Source: Acidomyces sp. 'richmondensis'
Lineage: Eukaryota; Ascomycota; Dothideomycetes; Mycosphaerellales; Teratosphaeriaceae
Direction: 5' to 3'
Assembly (NCBI GenBank): GCA_003545705.1
Contig: QVLQ01000001.1
Span: 496,001-560,000 of the forward strand
Length of the DNA stretch: 64,000 bases
Under the pieces are notes generated by a model. The model ran no database searches and was not told where the DNA came from. It was given only the letters and a program-made list of their open reading frames with translations. Positions 55,413 through 64,000 of the stretch are shown piece after piece; positions within the stretch are counted from its first letter, which is position 1, and every line of letters begins with the position of its first letter. A program made the translations under genes and the position numbers.

Positions 55413-55694
55413 GTCTGCAGTCTCACTACGCATTCCATCAATTCCCTGCCCGGGCGTCGTGTCGACGTTCTTTTTAGGCATAGACTCCCATCAACGAACA
55501 GGCTTGACAACCCGCCCCCTCGTATCATTTTTCCGACCCTTGTCGAACTGAGTGATGCCCAAATTCTGGAAAAACTTCGGACAGGTGATATCATCAACCA
55601 CTCCCTGTCACGCGTTACAAACAGCCCAAAAGTGTTCCTCGATAACGTCTGTCTCAATTTTCGGCGTGCAAGCCTCCCATGGGATCAAAAGTGA
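55413..55694 (+). other. Open, protein-like frame without start codon
   Basis: A plus frame open for 93 codons to TGA 55692 contains PPRIIFPTLVELSDAQILEK, LRTGDIINHSLSRVTNSPKV and FLDNVCLNFRRASLPWDQK, which reads like folded-protein sequence. It has no ATG. A GTGAGA donor follows at 55691 and possible acceptors precede it. It may be an exon of an unrecognised gene or a relic. No family recognised. Confidence 0.3.
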
Positions 55695-55902
55695 GACGAG
55701 GCGTCATGGATTCCCTGTCTTAACAAAGCAATAATGCCGTATCTGAAAACACCGCTCGCGCTTGATCGAGGAGAGAAGTTTGCAATAGTCTTGGCAAAGT
55801 GCTCACGATGCACAATTACTCGATACACACCATACTCCGATATTCTGATCAGCAGACTATCAACGCCGTAATACATAAAAGGCTGGTGCCAACGTTTCCA
55901 AC

Positions 55903-58551
55903 TCAGGCAAGTTGGTCCAAGTCTTCGATCTGGTCAGTCGACCCCACCACATCCTGTTCTTGTGCTGGCTCTTCCAGCGGCTGAACAGCGGCGTCACCAA
56001 CAACAGTCTCCTCAACCGCCGCCTTTCTTCTCCACACCCTTGCCCATCGCGCCGCCCACATCTGAATCAATTGCTGCTCTTCTTCTGGTCCATCGTAACG
56101 CTCAAGCGTTTCGTCTTGGATTCCTTGAGTTACGGCAGCAATATATTCTTCGATAGCTGCGAACAGGTCGCGCATACCTTGCCTCTCCCTGGGCAATGCT
56201 TCATCGATTTGTTGTCGTTGGCTGAATGGTAAAGCAAGGTTATTGCGTTCACGAAGGACCTGGCGAACACGGTTTGTGACCTTGAACATAGTGATGGAGA
56301 TGAGTTCATAAATTTGTGAGCTTGCAAGTGCACGGCCGCCATCCAAGCGATCATGCAACGCCCATTGGATGACGGACATGGGGGTGACAATGGTGTAGTT
56401 TAGAAGTTTGTCCACAATGTTGACGGCCGTGCCAGGATGATCTGTCCAGAAATCTACCACCGAGGAGATGATCTGACGCCGTGCAGCCTCGCTTTGATTT
56501 CCAACAGCCAGCAATCGTTCCTTGCAGCGGTCGATAGTAGAGAGCACGTGTGATAGCGACTTGGAGCCAATGGAGCAGATTGCTGTCATGTAAATGTCCG
56601 TGCTTACAATCAGCGGATCACTTGTACCATCTCCAGTGGCAAGCTTGTGTACGGCATCAAGAACAAGCTGGATGTCGCTTTCAGGGCTTTTTTTCTTGAG
56701 TAAGCTGAGAACTTCCCGGCCTTGTTGTGCGTATTGTGTGCCGTCGTTATTATACTTAAATGGCGGTGTGTCCTCTTCCTTACTCTGAGATATGAGAGGC
56801 TTGTATGGATCTGGCAGAGTATCTCTGACTCGCTTCGCAAACGAAAGCTGAATTTCCTTGTCCAGGGCACCAATGATGAAAGCTTTCTTGGGATGCAAAT
56901 CGCTCAATTCTAGCTCGGGAATCCTGAAAGAATATTAGCTGGGCATGATTCCATACTCTTCCTCTGATGGATGACAAACCATTCTGTCCATTTCCATCTG
57001 AACTCGAAATTGCTTAAGTGATGTGCGAACCAATCCATATATCTGTAGGCCAGCTCCATGTCCATGACATCAACGTTACGGAACAAGAATCTAATGGCTC
57101 GACCCAGACACGGTGCTATCGCTCCCGGGCTGATCTTACAAGACTCGGTAATGAGGGAATGATAGTAGACAAGCTTGTGTTCTGGGGCCGGCAGCTGAAA
57201 TATTTGGCTGAAGACAGCGTCGATGACAACGTCTTCGGGCTTCCAACTCGGCTTTCCCGCAGCTTGCATATCGCGCAGCTTGTCAAAAGCGGTTGAACGC
57301 TTAACGAAGGTATCCTTCGCCCAAAAACAGTCGACTTCGTTAAGCAGACGAGCAGCGGCGTTACGGTTGAAGTCGAGTAGATTGACGGTGTCCAATATGA
57401 CATCTCGAAGCAGAGAGGAAGCGATATTCGAAGTTGGAGGAACGGATTCGACCTCTTGGTCGGCATATAGCGAAAAATAAAGCTCGGGAAAGAGAAGCTT
57501 TGATCCAGGACAGACAGGCGAAGGCACCGTAACAGTCGGAAACGCATGTTTTTGCGGTACCTTGCTTTCACCTCCCCCATTTGCTTCCGCAGATGCATCG
57601 CCATTCATAGCGGCGACCCTGCTCACGTCGGAGTCGTAAACTCGTGGAATGCATTGCAGTGGCCAACCGTTCGCCGCTTCATCTTGAAGTTGCCTTTGAA
57701 GCATAGACAAAACGCTCGAGCAAGACATAGGTCTCTCCTCATCATCTCTCACGCCGGAATACGGATCCACGAGTGTCTCCATGGGATGAGGTGTGGTTGC
57801 AACGATCTCAGTTTTCTCTAGCAGTTCCATCGCCCTCTGCTCACGAGTTTCATCCTTGGCAAAAGCCAATATATATGGTATCGTCAGTAAAATGATCTTG
57901 ACCAACTCGATGCCGACGGAATCATCTTGAGACGCTGTCTGCAAGTCTACCGCGCGGTTGAAGAGCTCGTCTAGAATAGAAAAGACGCCGTCTTCTTTAT
58001 ACAGAGGACTCAGCACAGACAGGAACCGTAGCATGAGCTTCACTCCACGCCATTCCCCACACTCGAGGTAGGCTTGTAATTCTTCTCCCGCCTTGTCGAG
58101 AATATCTTTCGCGACTGCGCTGTTCTCCGCGTTCGCATAGAGCACAGTGGCAGCGACGAACGGTATTTTCAGGGGCTGTTCGACTACCAGCTTAAGCGCG
58201 ACGTTGCCAAAGGTATCTTTGACATAATCATCCTCATAGTTGTCCGCAGCTAACCTCGCAAGATTCTGCACCACTTCACGAGGTGCTCGTAACTGGTCTT
58301 CGGCGATTTCAAGAAGGCCACGTCTGATGCGCGTTCCTGGCGGCGCTTCCTGGCGAGGACGTTGGTTGCGATAGCCATAGCTCGTGTCAAACTCATCATC
58401 ATCTGCAGAATACTGTGTAAGTCAAATGCGAAATTTTGCGAGTCACTGTTTCTGCAGTCTCACCTCGCCCACGTTTCCTCTTGTTGTGTCCTCGTCCGCC
58501 AGCATATCCTCCGCCAGCTCGATTGTCACGTCGGTTATCCACTTCAGCCAT
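55903..58551 (-). CDS. CBC1: CBC1/CBP80 large subunit of the nuclear cap-binding complex
   Basis: Exons in transcript order: 58551-58464, 58402-56980, 56923-55903, in phase (843 aa). It binds the m7G cap of nascent RNA together with CBP20 and couples capping to splicing and export. The N-terminus is Gly/Arg-rich (MAEVDNRRDNRAGGGYAGGR) with an NLS-like HNKRKRGR. MIF4G-type helical repeats follow, including VKDTFGNVALKLVVEQPLKI, ECGEWRGVKLMLRFLSVLSP, AFAKDETREQRAMELLEKTE, and after the second junction IPELELSDLHPKKAFIIGAL, DKEIQLSFAKRVRDTLPDPY. The C-terminal third (VTPMSVIQWALHDRLDGGRA) is the third MIF4G region. Divergent from BUD31. Confidence 0.95.
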
Positions 58552-58836
58552 GATGAAACCCGGAATGATGATGTATTCGGATGAAGGGGTAACGGTTCAA
58601 TGACAACCAAAATTTGCTTTCGAAAGCTTCAGTTGGAGCGCGTATGAAAGTTGCTTCAGTCGGACGGGGAGTCTTTGCGTTCCCGCTACAATGTGTAGAT
58701 GCCTCAGGCACTTATGCAGTAATTAGAAGGCCTGTGCACCGAAACGTTATGTACCTCCCAGCCAGTCCAGTGACCACAAATGCCATCGAGGCCGACATCA
58801 ATTACATGACAACTCCATTTTCAGCTCACCAGCACT
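58552..58836. promoter_or_regulatory. Divergent promoter CBC1 / BUD31
   Basis: 285 bp between opposed start codons of two RNA-processing genes (cap binding and splicing). A shared promoter is likely from the spacing. No specific motif identified. Confidence 0.5.
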
Positions 58837-59508
58837 ATGCCGGCAATACGTGGTACAGGCCGAAATCGCAAGCCTCCTCCCGACGGTTTCGAGGATATCG
58901 AAGATACCATTCTTGAGTTCTCAAACAAAATGAAAGACGCCGAAAACGCAAGCCACGAAGGCAAAAAGAAACATGAGATGCAGTGGCCTATCTTTCAGAT
59001 CACGCACCAGCGTAGGTACAGTCCAATAAAATGTGAAACAGGATAGGGCAAATATTGCCCGCACACGGGTCGCTAAGGTGAGAGATATCGCTTCTCTTTG
59101 ATCACCTCATGCGGTGTGCGGGTTACAGGAGTCGCCTAACTGACTTAATGGGATGATTTAGGCTCGAGGTATATTTACGACCTATACTACGAGAAGGAAG
59201 CAATAAGCAAAGAGTTATATGACTGGCTACTGAAGAACAAGTACGCTGATGCCAACCTGATCGCGAAGTGGAAGAAGCAAGGATACGAGAAGGTGGGTTC
59301 CTGTTCTGAAGTAACGGCGAATCATTTAGTGTGAATCAGAATGAGGCTAATCATTGAGTTGCAGCTGTGCTGCCTAAGATGCATCCAGACAAAGGAGACA
59401 AACTTCAACAGCACATGCATTTGCCGTGTACCTCGCGCCCAGCTAAAGGAGGACCAGGAAATTCAATGTGTCAACTGCGGCTGTAGAGGATGCTCCAGCA
59501 ACGACTAA
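58837..59508 (+). CDS. BUD31: BUD31/CWC14 pre-mRNA splicing factor
   Basis: Exons 58837-59011, 59162-59292 and 59365-59508, in phase (149 aa). Bud31 is a spliceosomal (NTC-related) protein contacting the U6/U2 core. Sequence: MPAIRGTGRNRKPPPDGFED, EGKKKHEMQWPIFQITHQRS, RYIYDLYYEKEAISKELYDW, YADANLIAKWKKQGYEK, then the zinc-binding Cys-rich end LCCLRCIQTKETNFNSTCIC and CVNCGCRGCSS. These C-x-x-C pairs and the IAKWKKQGYE block are diagnostic. The first intron has a CTAAC/CTGAC branch site near the acceptor. Confidence 0.96.
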
Positions 59509-59874
59509 GCTAGTCAATGAGCAAAAAACTTTTGAGGAATGCGGATGGGCTAAAAATCATGTGATGAATTGTATGATTTTATAATGGCAAGGCGGAGTCG
59601 ATTTTATCGAAAATTGGTGTATGGGCTGCACAAGGCAATACAGCCGGAATTTCAATTCAATCGCGTTGTATTCAGATCGTAACTTTAAAACAATGTGAAT
59701 CCATGAGCCTGTAATTTCTGACATCCGAACAAGTAAGGAACACCACGGTTTGGGTTATTCTAGGTAACAAAACTTCGCAAAGGGAAGCATGATATCATGA
59801 GTGATTTTGCGAATATGAAATTTGTGAGATGGGCTGCGTCTTTCGGAGATTAATGATAGGAATGGACAAAGATT
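59509..59874. other. 3' intergenic between BUD31 and SLP1
   Basis: AT-rich tail-to-tail spacer with nothing recognised. Confidence 0.5.
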
Positions 59875-62721
59875 CTATGTTTCTAAAACAAATCTTTTGC
59901 CAACAGCTAAACTGTCTGGTGGTCTCTTAAGCCCTGTACCAGTGCCGTTGGGAGGGGCAGGGCCGCTTTGAATACATGTCTTTTCCTCCTCCAACTCTTC
60001 AAATACATCCTCTTCCTCCAAGCTCTCTTCATCATCTATGCTTGGAGTAGGCGGTTGCAGCTGCACTTCGATCGAATCCACTCCTTCCCCTACGTGCGGC
60101 TGACTTTCTGAGGCATTCGATGGAGGGACACTCACCGACCGCCAAACCCCCCTCCTAAGCAGAGTCACGGGACTTCGGCTGATAGGGGAAGGACTGTTAG
60201 GCTCACTCTCCCAACCCGCGCGAAATGCCGCCTGAGATTTGCTCATCAGCTGCTGGGCCAGAGGCAACTCAAGATATCCGTTGCCTTGCCTAGCAAAGAG
60301 CACGAGACCGAGACAGAGAAGGAGAAGAGTAGATTGTACGATACCCATACGCTTCTGCCATACAAGCTCGTCAGCTACGAGCGATAGGCGGGTACCGAGT
60401 GCGAGAAGTTCATGTTGATATTGCTCTTTTTGGGTTTCCAGCTCAATAATCGTACTTTGCCATAGTTGGTCATAAGCTTGTTGGAAGCCGCGAAGTTCGC
60501 CCATCACTGTTTCGTTCAGATGGGACAGAAATTTTTCTGTGGTGGAGATCTGACGTTTCTCAACCTTGTTGAAAGCATCTCGAAGGATGCGGGATTGTTC
60601 CTCGATGTACTGCAGGCTCAAGGTGCTGTTACTTTCCAGTTGCTGAAGACGCTTGTGGATTGACTTGAAGAAAGATTCCTGGGTTGATGGCTGTGGTTGG
60701 TGGGAAGCAGTCGATGTGACTGACATGGGTCGAGTGAAGTTGAAAGTATTGTTAGAGCCATTGATGGCACTTTCCAGCATCCTGTCCGTGGACGTCGTAG
60801 CTTCTACTCCGATCTTACCAGAATCATCGGCAACAGAGGAGTCGCCAATAGAATTTGACGATTTGCTCAATGAAATATCTGGGTTACTGTTCAGTAGGGC
60901 AGCTGTCGGGCTTACTGTAGACGAGCTACTGGCCATGGTTTTGGCATTTGACGTCGTTGTTGCGCTTGCCTCCCAATATGAGTTGCCAGGTTCCCTGGAC
61001 CCGGCCGAAGGAGAATTCGATTCTGATGGATTTGATAGCGAAAGTGACAACGTGTCTTTGACGCTTGTCGAAGGGCCTGCAGCATCTTCCTTCGAACTGG
61101 GTGAACATATAAGATTACTTGAAGTAGTCATATGATCATTGGGCAAGGGATTATTAACACCGCAGAAAAGAGCGGGACTGGCGTTTTCCTCTGTTCGCAC
61201 TTTGTGCTCTGCAATTGATGACGGAGCGGCTTCGAGCGAAAGAGATGATGAAATCTCTGCGTACTCAGGTTGGAGACGCAGAACATCTTGCGATACGACT
61301 TCTTCAATCTTTTCAGCGGATGCAAGGGGTCCAGGTTCAAACAGGGGCATTTCTGGAGTTTCTGGAGTTTCTGCAATAAATTCGGACTGGTCATCAGCAA
61401 ATTCGTCCCGTGCAGGTTCTTCCTGATGTCGGAACTCTTCCATCATTGTTGTCCCATGTACTCTCAGTAAGCTCAGTGGACAGTAGTATTCGTTACCGTA
61501 ATGGGAGAGAAACTCTACACGGAGGTAACGAGCCCAGATTAGTGGATTCTGCACCAGAAATGCTTGTACTCCCCGTGTGTTTTGTGCTTCAAATGTCCCC
61601 AGATCTTTCCACTTGTCCATTTTCACGGGATATCGGTCTGATACAGACACTCGAAAATGCCGAAAGATTGAGCTGAAGAATTCGTAATTTGCCAATACAA
61701 TCGTGTCAATCAGGATATCGTCGCACAATTCAACGATAAAATATTTATTCATAACAGAACAAGGATTCAACATATAGCTATCCTTGTTCTCCACTAGTAC
61801 AGCTGATGCTGATTTGCACTCTGGATTTGACTTCAGGATGGTAGCGGCACAATCAAAGGAAGCGTAATTCGTCCGTTCCTTGCAGGTTTTGCCCGCATCT
61901 CTAGAGCGGAGTGCTGCACTACCAGAAGACACATGATGGCTTGAGACTGGATCGGAAGAAGTAGATTTGACTCGTACGTCTGAAGGGTTTGTAGAAAGTG
62001 CGGAACCAAATCCAGAGAAATCCAGGTCGATTTCATTCTCTTCTCCAAGCCCGTCGAGCGCGTTGTTGATGGGTCGTCGTTCACGTCCTGCCGACTGTCT
62101 TCCTTGACCTACATGCTCTGGTGACTGACCGGCTTTCGCTAGGTTCTGGATCTTCCATTCTTCAAATGAAAGGAACTTCGCCGTGTCAAGCGGTGAATCG
62201 GCATCCACCGTAATTCCTTCCACTTCAACTTTGAAAGCTTCGGCAGAAACCACAGATGACTGCAGCCGGGCAACATGATCTGAGCTGCTGGAAGCCACAA
62301 TGCTCTGCAAATTTGAACTTGACGGCATAGACCCATGGGCTGAAGGAGAGGCATTTGGGTCAATGGTAGTTGAAAACTCAGAAGAGGAGGTCGTTGTTCC
62401 TGAAGAGAAGGAAGAGAATTTCTGTAAAGGGGTTGAAACGTTGTTGCCAACACCTCCCGTGGCCGCTACACGGTCAGTCCGAAGACACTGCTGCGGCAAT
62501 GTGTTCGTAATGTAATTAATCGTTCGGCTGATGCAGGTCGCATTTGCAACGCTTTGCCCCGTAGTTTTTATAAACCCAGGGTTTGATATATGCGGGGATC
62601 CTGTGGTAGTGCTCTCTGATATAGAATTACTTGCCTCGAGTGTATGATCCGAAGCCTCTGCAACATTTATACTGCTAAGGAGCAAGAGCCAGAGCACAGA
62701 GTGGCGAACCGCTTCTAACAT
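59875..62721 (-). CDS. SLP1: SLP1-type SUN-domain ER membrane protein
   Basis: Single exon, 948 aa. An N-terminal signal peptide (VLWLLLLSSINVAEA) and a Ser/Thr-rich lumenal stretch lead to the SUN domain (about 290-430): NYASFDCAATILKSNPECKS, MLNPCSVMNKYFIVELCDDI, YEFFSSIFRHFRVSVSDRYP, WKDLGTFEAQNTRGVQAFLV and IWARYLRVEFLSHYGNEYYC. A Ser-rich linker, a coiled coil (about 700-785, LQQLESNSTLSLQYIEEQS), one TM segment (about 790-806, QSTLLLLCLGLVLFA) and a cytosolic tail with an acidic run follow. This central-SUN layout is that of yeast Slp1 and plant and animal osteopotentia/SUCO rather than nuclear-envelope SUN proteins. In yeast, Slp1 works with Emp65 to guard soluble ER proteins from degradation. 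Confidence 0.92.
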   Translation of the reverse strand: MLEAVRHSVLWLLLLSSINVAEASDHTLEASNSISESTTTGSPHISNPGFIKTTGQSVANATCISRTINYITNTLPQQCLRTDRVAATGGVGNNVSTPLQKFSSFSSGTTTSSSEFSTTIDPNASPSAHGSMPSSSNLQSIVASSSSDHVARLQSSVVSAEAFKVEVEGITVDADSPLDTAKFLSFEEWKIQNLAKAGQSPEHVGQGRQSAGRERRPINNALDGLGEENEIDLDFSGFGSALSTNPSDVRVKSTSSDPVSSHHVSSGSAALRSRDAGKTCKERTNYASFDCAATILKSNPECKSASAVLVENKDSYMLNPCSVMNKYFIVELCDDILIDTIVLANYEFFSSIFRHFRVSVSDRYPVKMDKWKDLGTFEAQNTRGVQAFLVQNPLIWARYLRVEFLSHYGNEYYCPLSLLRVHGTTMMEEFRHQEEPARDEFADDQSEFIAETPETPEMPLFEPGPLASAEKIEEVVSQDVLRLQPEYAEISSSLSLEAAPSSIAEHKVRTEENASPALFCGVNNPLPNDHMTTSSNLICSPSSKEDAAGPSTSVKDTLSLSLSNPSESNSPSAGSREPGNSYWEASATTTSNAKTMASSSSTVSPTAALLNSNPDISLSKSSNSIGDSSVADDSGKIGVEATTSTDRMLESAINGSNNTFNFTRPMSVTSTASHQPQPSTQESFFKSIHKRLQQLESNSTLSLQYIEEQSRILRDAFNKVEKRQISTTEKFLSHLNETVMGELRGFQQAYDQLWQSTIIELETQKEQYQHELLALGTRLSLVADELVWQKRMGIVQSTLLLLCLGLVLFARQGNGYLELPLAQQLMSKSQAAFRAGWESEPNSPSPISRSPVTLLRRGVWRSVSVPPSNASESQPHVGEGVDSIEVQLQPPTPSIDDEESLEEEDVFEELEEEKTCIQSGPAPPNGTGTGLKRPPDSLAVGKRFVLET

Positions 62722-62917
62722 GTTCTTACCAAGTCATCATGTGTATTGTCGAGCTAGCCAAATTGTAGGCTGTCCAAGTGAGATTCCCGCAAAGCGGTCG
62801 CAAATACGGGAACAGGTGTGCATTCGACTTGGTCCTTCCGAATAGGGAAATGCCAAGCCTTACCTCCGACAAACTCCGCACATCCACTTAGACTGCTATC
62901 CTTCACTCGCCCAACAC

Positions 62918-64000
62918 ATGAAAACAACAATGCCTGTCATCTTTTCAGCCAGGACACATATGCTCTGGGGACATGCGCCGCGTGTGCGATCGGCGGCCGT
63001 GCTCAGACGGACTCTTGCCACGGTTGCCGATCTCCCCCCCGTCGACGTTGTAGTCATTGGCGGGGGCCATGCTGGTTGTGAGGCGTCTGCAGCTTCCGCA
63101 AGAACGGGCGCGCGGACTACACTTGTCACGCCGTCAGTCGAGAATCTCGGAGTATGCAGCTGTAATCCTTCGTTCGGCGGCATTGGGAAAGGAACAATGA
63201 TACGAGAGATCGATGCGCTTGACGGGTTGGTTGGACGGATTACAGACAAGGCTGGCGTGCAATTCAGGGTGCTGAACAAGAAGAAGGGGCCTGCAGTCTG
63301 GGGGCCAAGGGCTCAGATTGACCGGATGCTTTACAAAAAGCATATGCGAGAAGAGATGCTTTCATACCCTGGTCTTCACGTCAAAGAGGGCAAAGTTGCA
63401 GACATCATTGTTGATCGGTCGATGATTTCCCAATCAGATGGTAGACATGGCAAGATAACTGGGGTGAGGCTTGAATCGGGCGAAATTATCCGCACGCAGA
63501 ATGTGGTAATTACAACTGGAACATTCCTCGGAGGCGAGATACACATCGGTTTAGACGTATTCCCCTCAGGACGCATGGGAGAGGCTGCGACCTTTGGATT
63601 ATCTAAATCTTTGCGCGATGCCGGTTTCACCCTTGGAAGACTCAAAACCGGCACGCCACCACGGCTGGACAAAAACTCAATTGACTTCTCAAAGTTGCAA
63701 GTTCAGCCAGGAGATGAACGCCCCATGCCGTTTTCGTATTTGAATGATAGAGTGGCAGTCCAGGAACAACTAGATTGCTGGAGTACATATACAAATACTG
63801 CAACGCACGACATCATCAGACAGAATCTGGACAAGAGCATTCACATCAGAGAGACTGTGAAGGGTCCTAGATATTGCCCGTCGATTGAAAGTAAGGTTTT
63901 GCGCTTCACATCAAAGAATCAACACCTCATCTGGCTCGAGCCTGAAGGTTTTGACAACGACGTGATTTATCCTAACGGCATTAGTATGACTGTGCCTGCC
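62918..64000 (+). CDS. MTO1: MTO1 mitochondrial tRNA wobble-uridine modification enzyme (GidA/MnmG family), 3' truncated by window end
   Basis: Open from ATG 62918 to the last base (361 codons, no stop, no intron seen). An internal ATG at 62930 is an alternative start. A mitochondrial leader (residues 1-40, VRSAAVLRRTLATVA) precedes the FAD-binding dinucleotide fold DVVVIGGGHAGCEASAASAR. Family signatures follow: CNPSFGGIGKGTMIREIDAL, LNKKKGPAVWGPRAQIDR, ITTGTFLGGEIHIG, RLKTGTPPRLDKNSID and GPRYCPSIESKVLRF. With the GTPase Mss1, Mto1 makes the 5-carboxymethylaminomethyl group on U34 of mitochondrial tRNAs. The family is about 650-700 aa, so the 3' half lies outside the window. Divergent from SLP1, 196 bp between starts. 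Confidence 0.96.
   Translation, partial: MKTTMPVIFSARTHMLWGHAPRVRSAAVLRRTLATVADLPPVDVVVIGGGHAGCEASAASARTGARTTLVTPSVENLGVCSCNPSFGGIGKGTMIREIDALDGLVGRITDKAGVQFRVLNKKKGPAVWGPRAQIDRMLYKKHMREEMLSYPGLHVKEGKVADIIVDRSMISQSDGRHGKITGVRLESGEIIRTQNVVITTGTFLGGEIHIGLDVFPSGRMGEAATFGLSKSLRDAGFTLGRLKTGTPPRLDKNSIDFSKLQVQPGDERPMPFSYLNDRVAVQEQLDCWSTYTNTATHDIIRQNLDKSIHIRETVKGPRYCPSIESKVLRFTSKNQHLIWLEPEGFDNDVIYPNGISMTVPA

Noticed and set aside
1..64000. tRNA, rRNA, CRISPR or prokaryotic operon features
   Set aside because: No convincing tRNA-like cloverleaf or T-loop signature, no rRNA and no spaced repeats were seen. The gene structure is plainly fungal nuclear.

Overview
The window is nuclear DNA of a filamentous ascomycete (Pezizomycotina). 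The evidence is dense single-copy genes on both strands, many short GT-AG introns (about 50-90 nt) with CTRAC/CTAAC-like branch sites, and typical fungal genes: a Gti1/Pac2 regulator, a MIPC synthase, and small Myb-like nuclear proteins. I cannot place it below subphylum. Many genes were assembled exon by exon by requiring reading-phase agreement across every junction. Where I say 'in phase', exon lengths sum to a multiple of three.

Left part (0.9-25.5 kb), housekeeping genes: an 8-exon multi-spanning membrane protein, COQ8 (ubiquinone), a SUR1/CSG1-type MIPC synthase, ribosomal protein L39, NTA1 N-terminal amidase, GPI19/PIG-P, an interrupted 4-TM protein, ribosomal protein L25, TIM8, NAP1, UFD1, a decayed reading frame, BMT2 rRNA methyltransferase, an ARMT1-like DUF89 phosphatase, a MARVEL-type membrane protein and SEC72. 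Neighbouring genes are mostly convergent or divergent pairs with 0.2-0.6 kb between them.

Middle (25.5-35.3 kb): an AT-rich, gene-poor island. It carries a MITE-like inverted-repeat element, a (TA)n tract, and at least five members of one small nuclear-protein family. Each has an N-terminal Myb/SANT-like helical module and a KR-rich, acidic tail. Three are intact (28505-29134, 30214-30661, 33600-35275) and two are damaged. The clustering and the damage suggest local duplication plus RIP-like decay.

Right part (35.9-64 kb): SES1 seryl-tRNA synthetase, BRX1, the INO80 ATPase, CRD1 cardiolipin synthase with a multi-exon mitochondrial leader, a WOR1/RYP1/SGE1-family (Gti1/Pac2) regulator, CBC1/CBP80, BUD31, the SUN-domain protein SLP1, and the 5' part of MTO1, which runs off the end. 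The WOR1 homologue is followed upstream by about 5 kb without a recognisable gene. Its reading frame breaks at two places that need either very short introns or real or assembly frameshifts.

The main points for a second look are the WOR1 frame breaks, the Myb-like cluster, the 6-nt and 13-nt microexons, and genes that simple ORF calling misses (TIM8, RPL39, RPL25, the 8-exon membrane gene).
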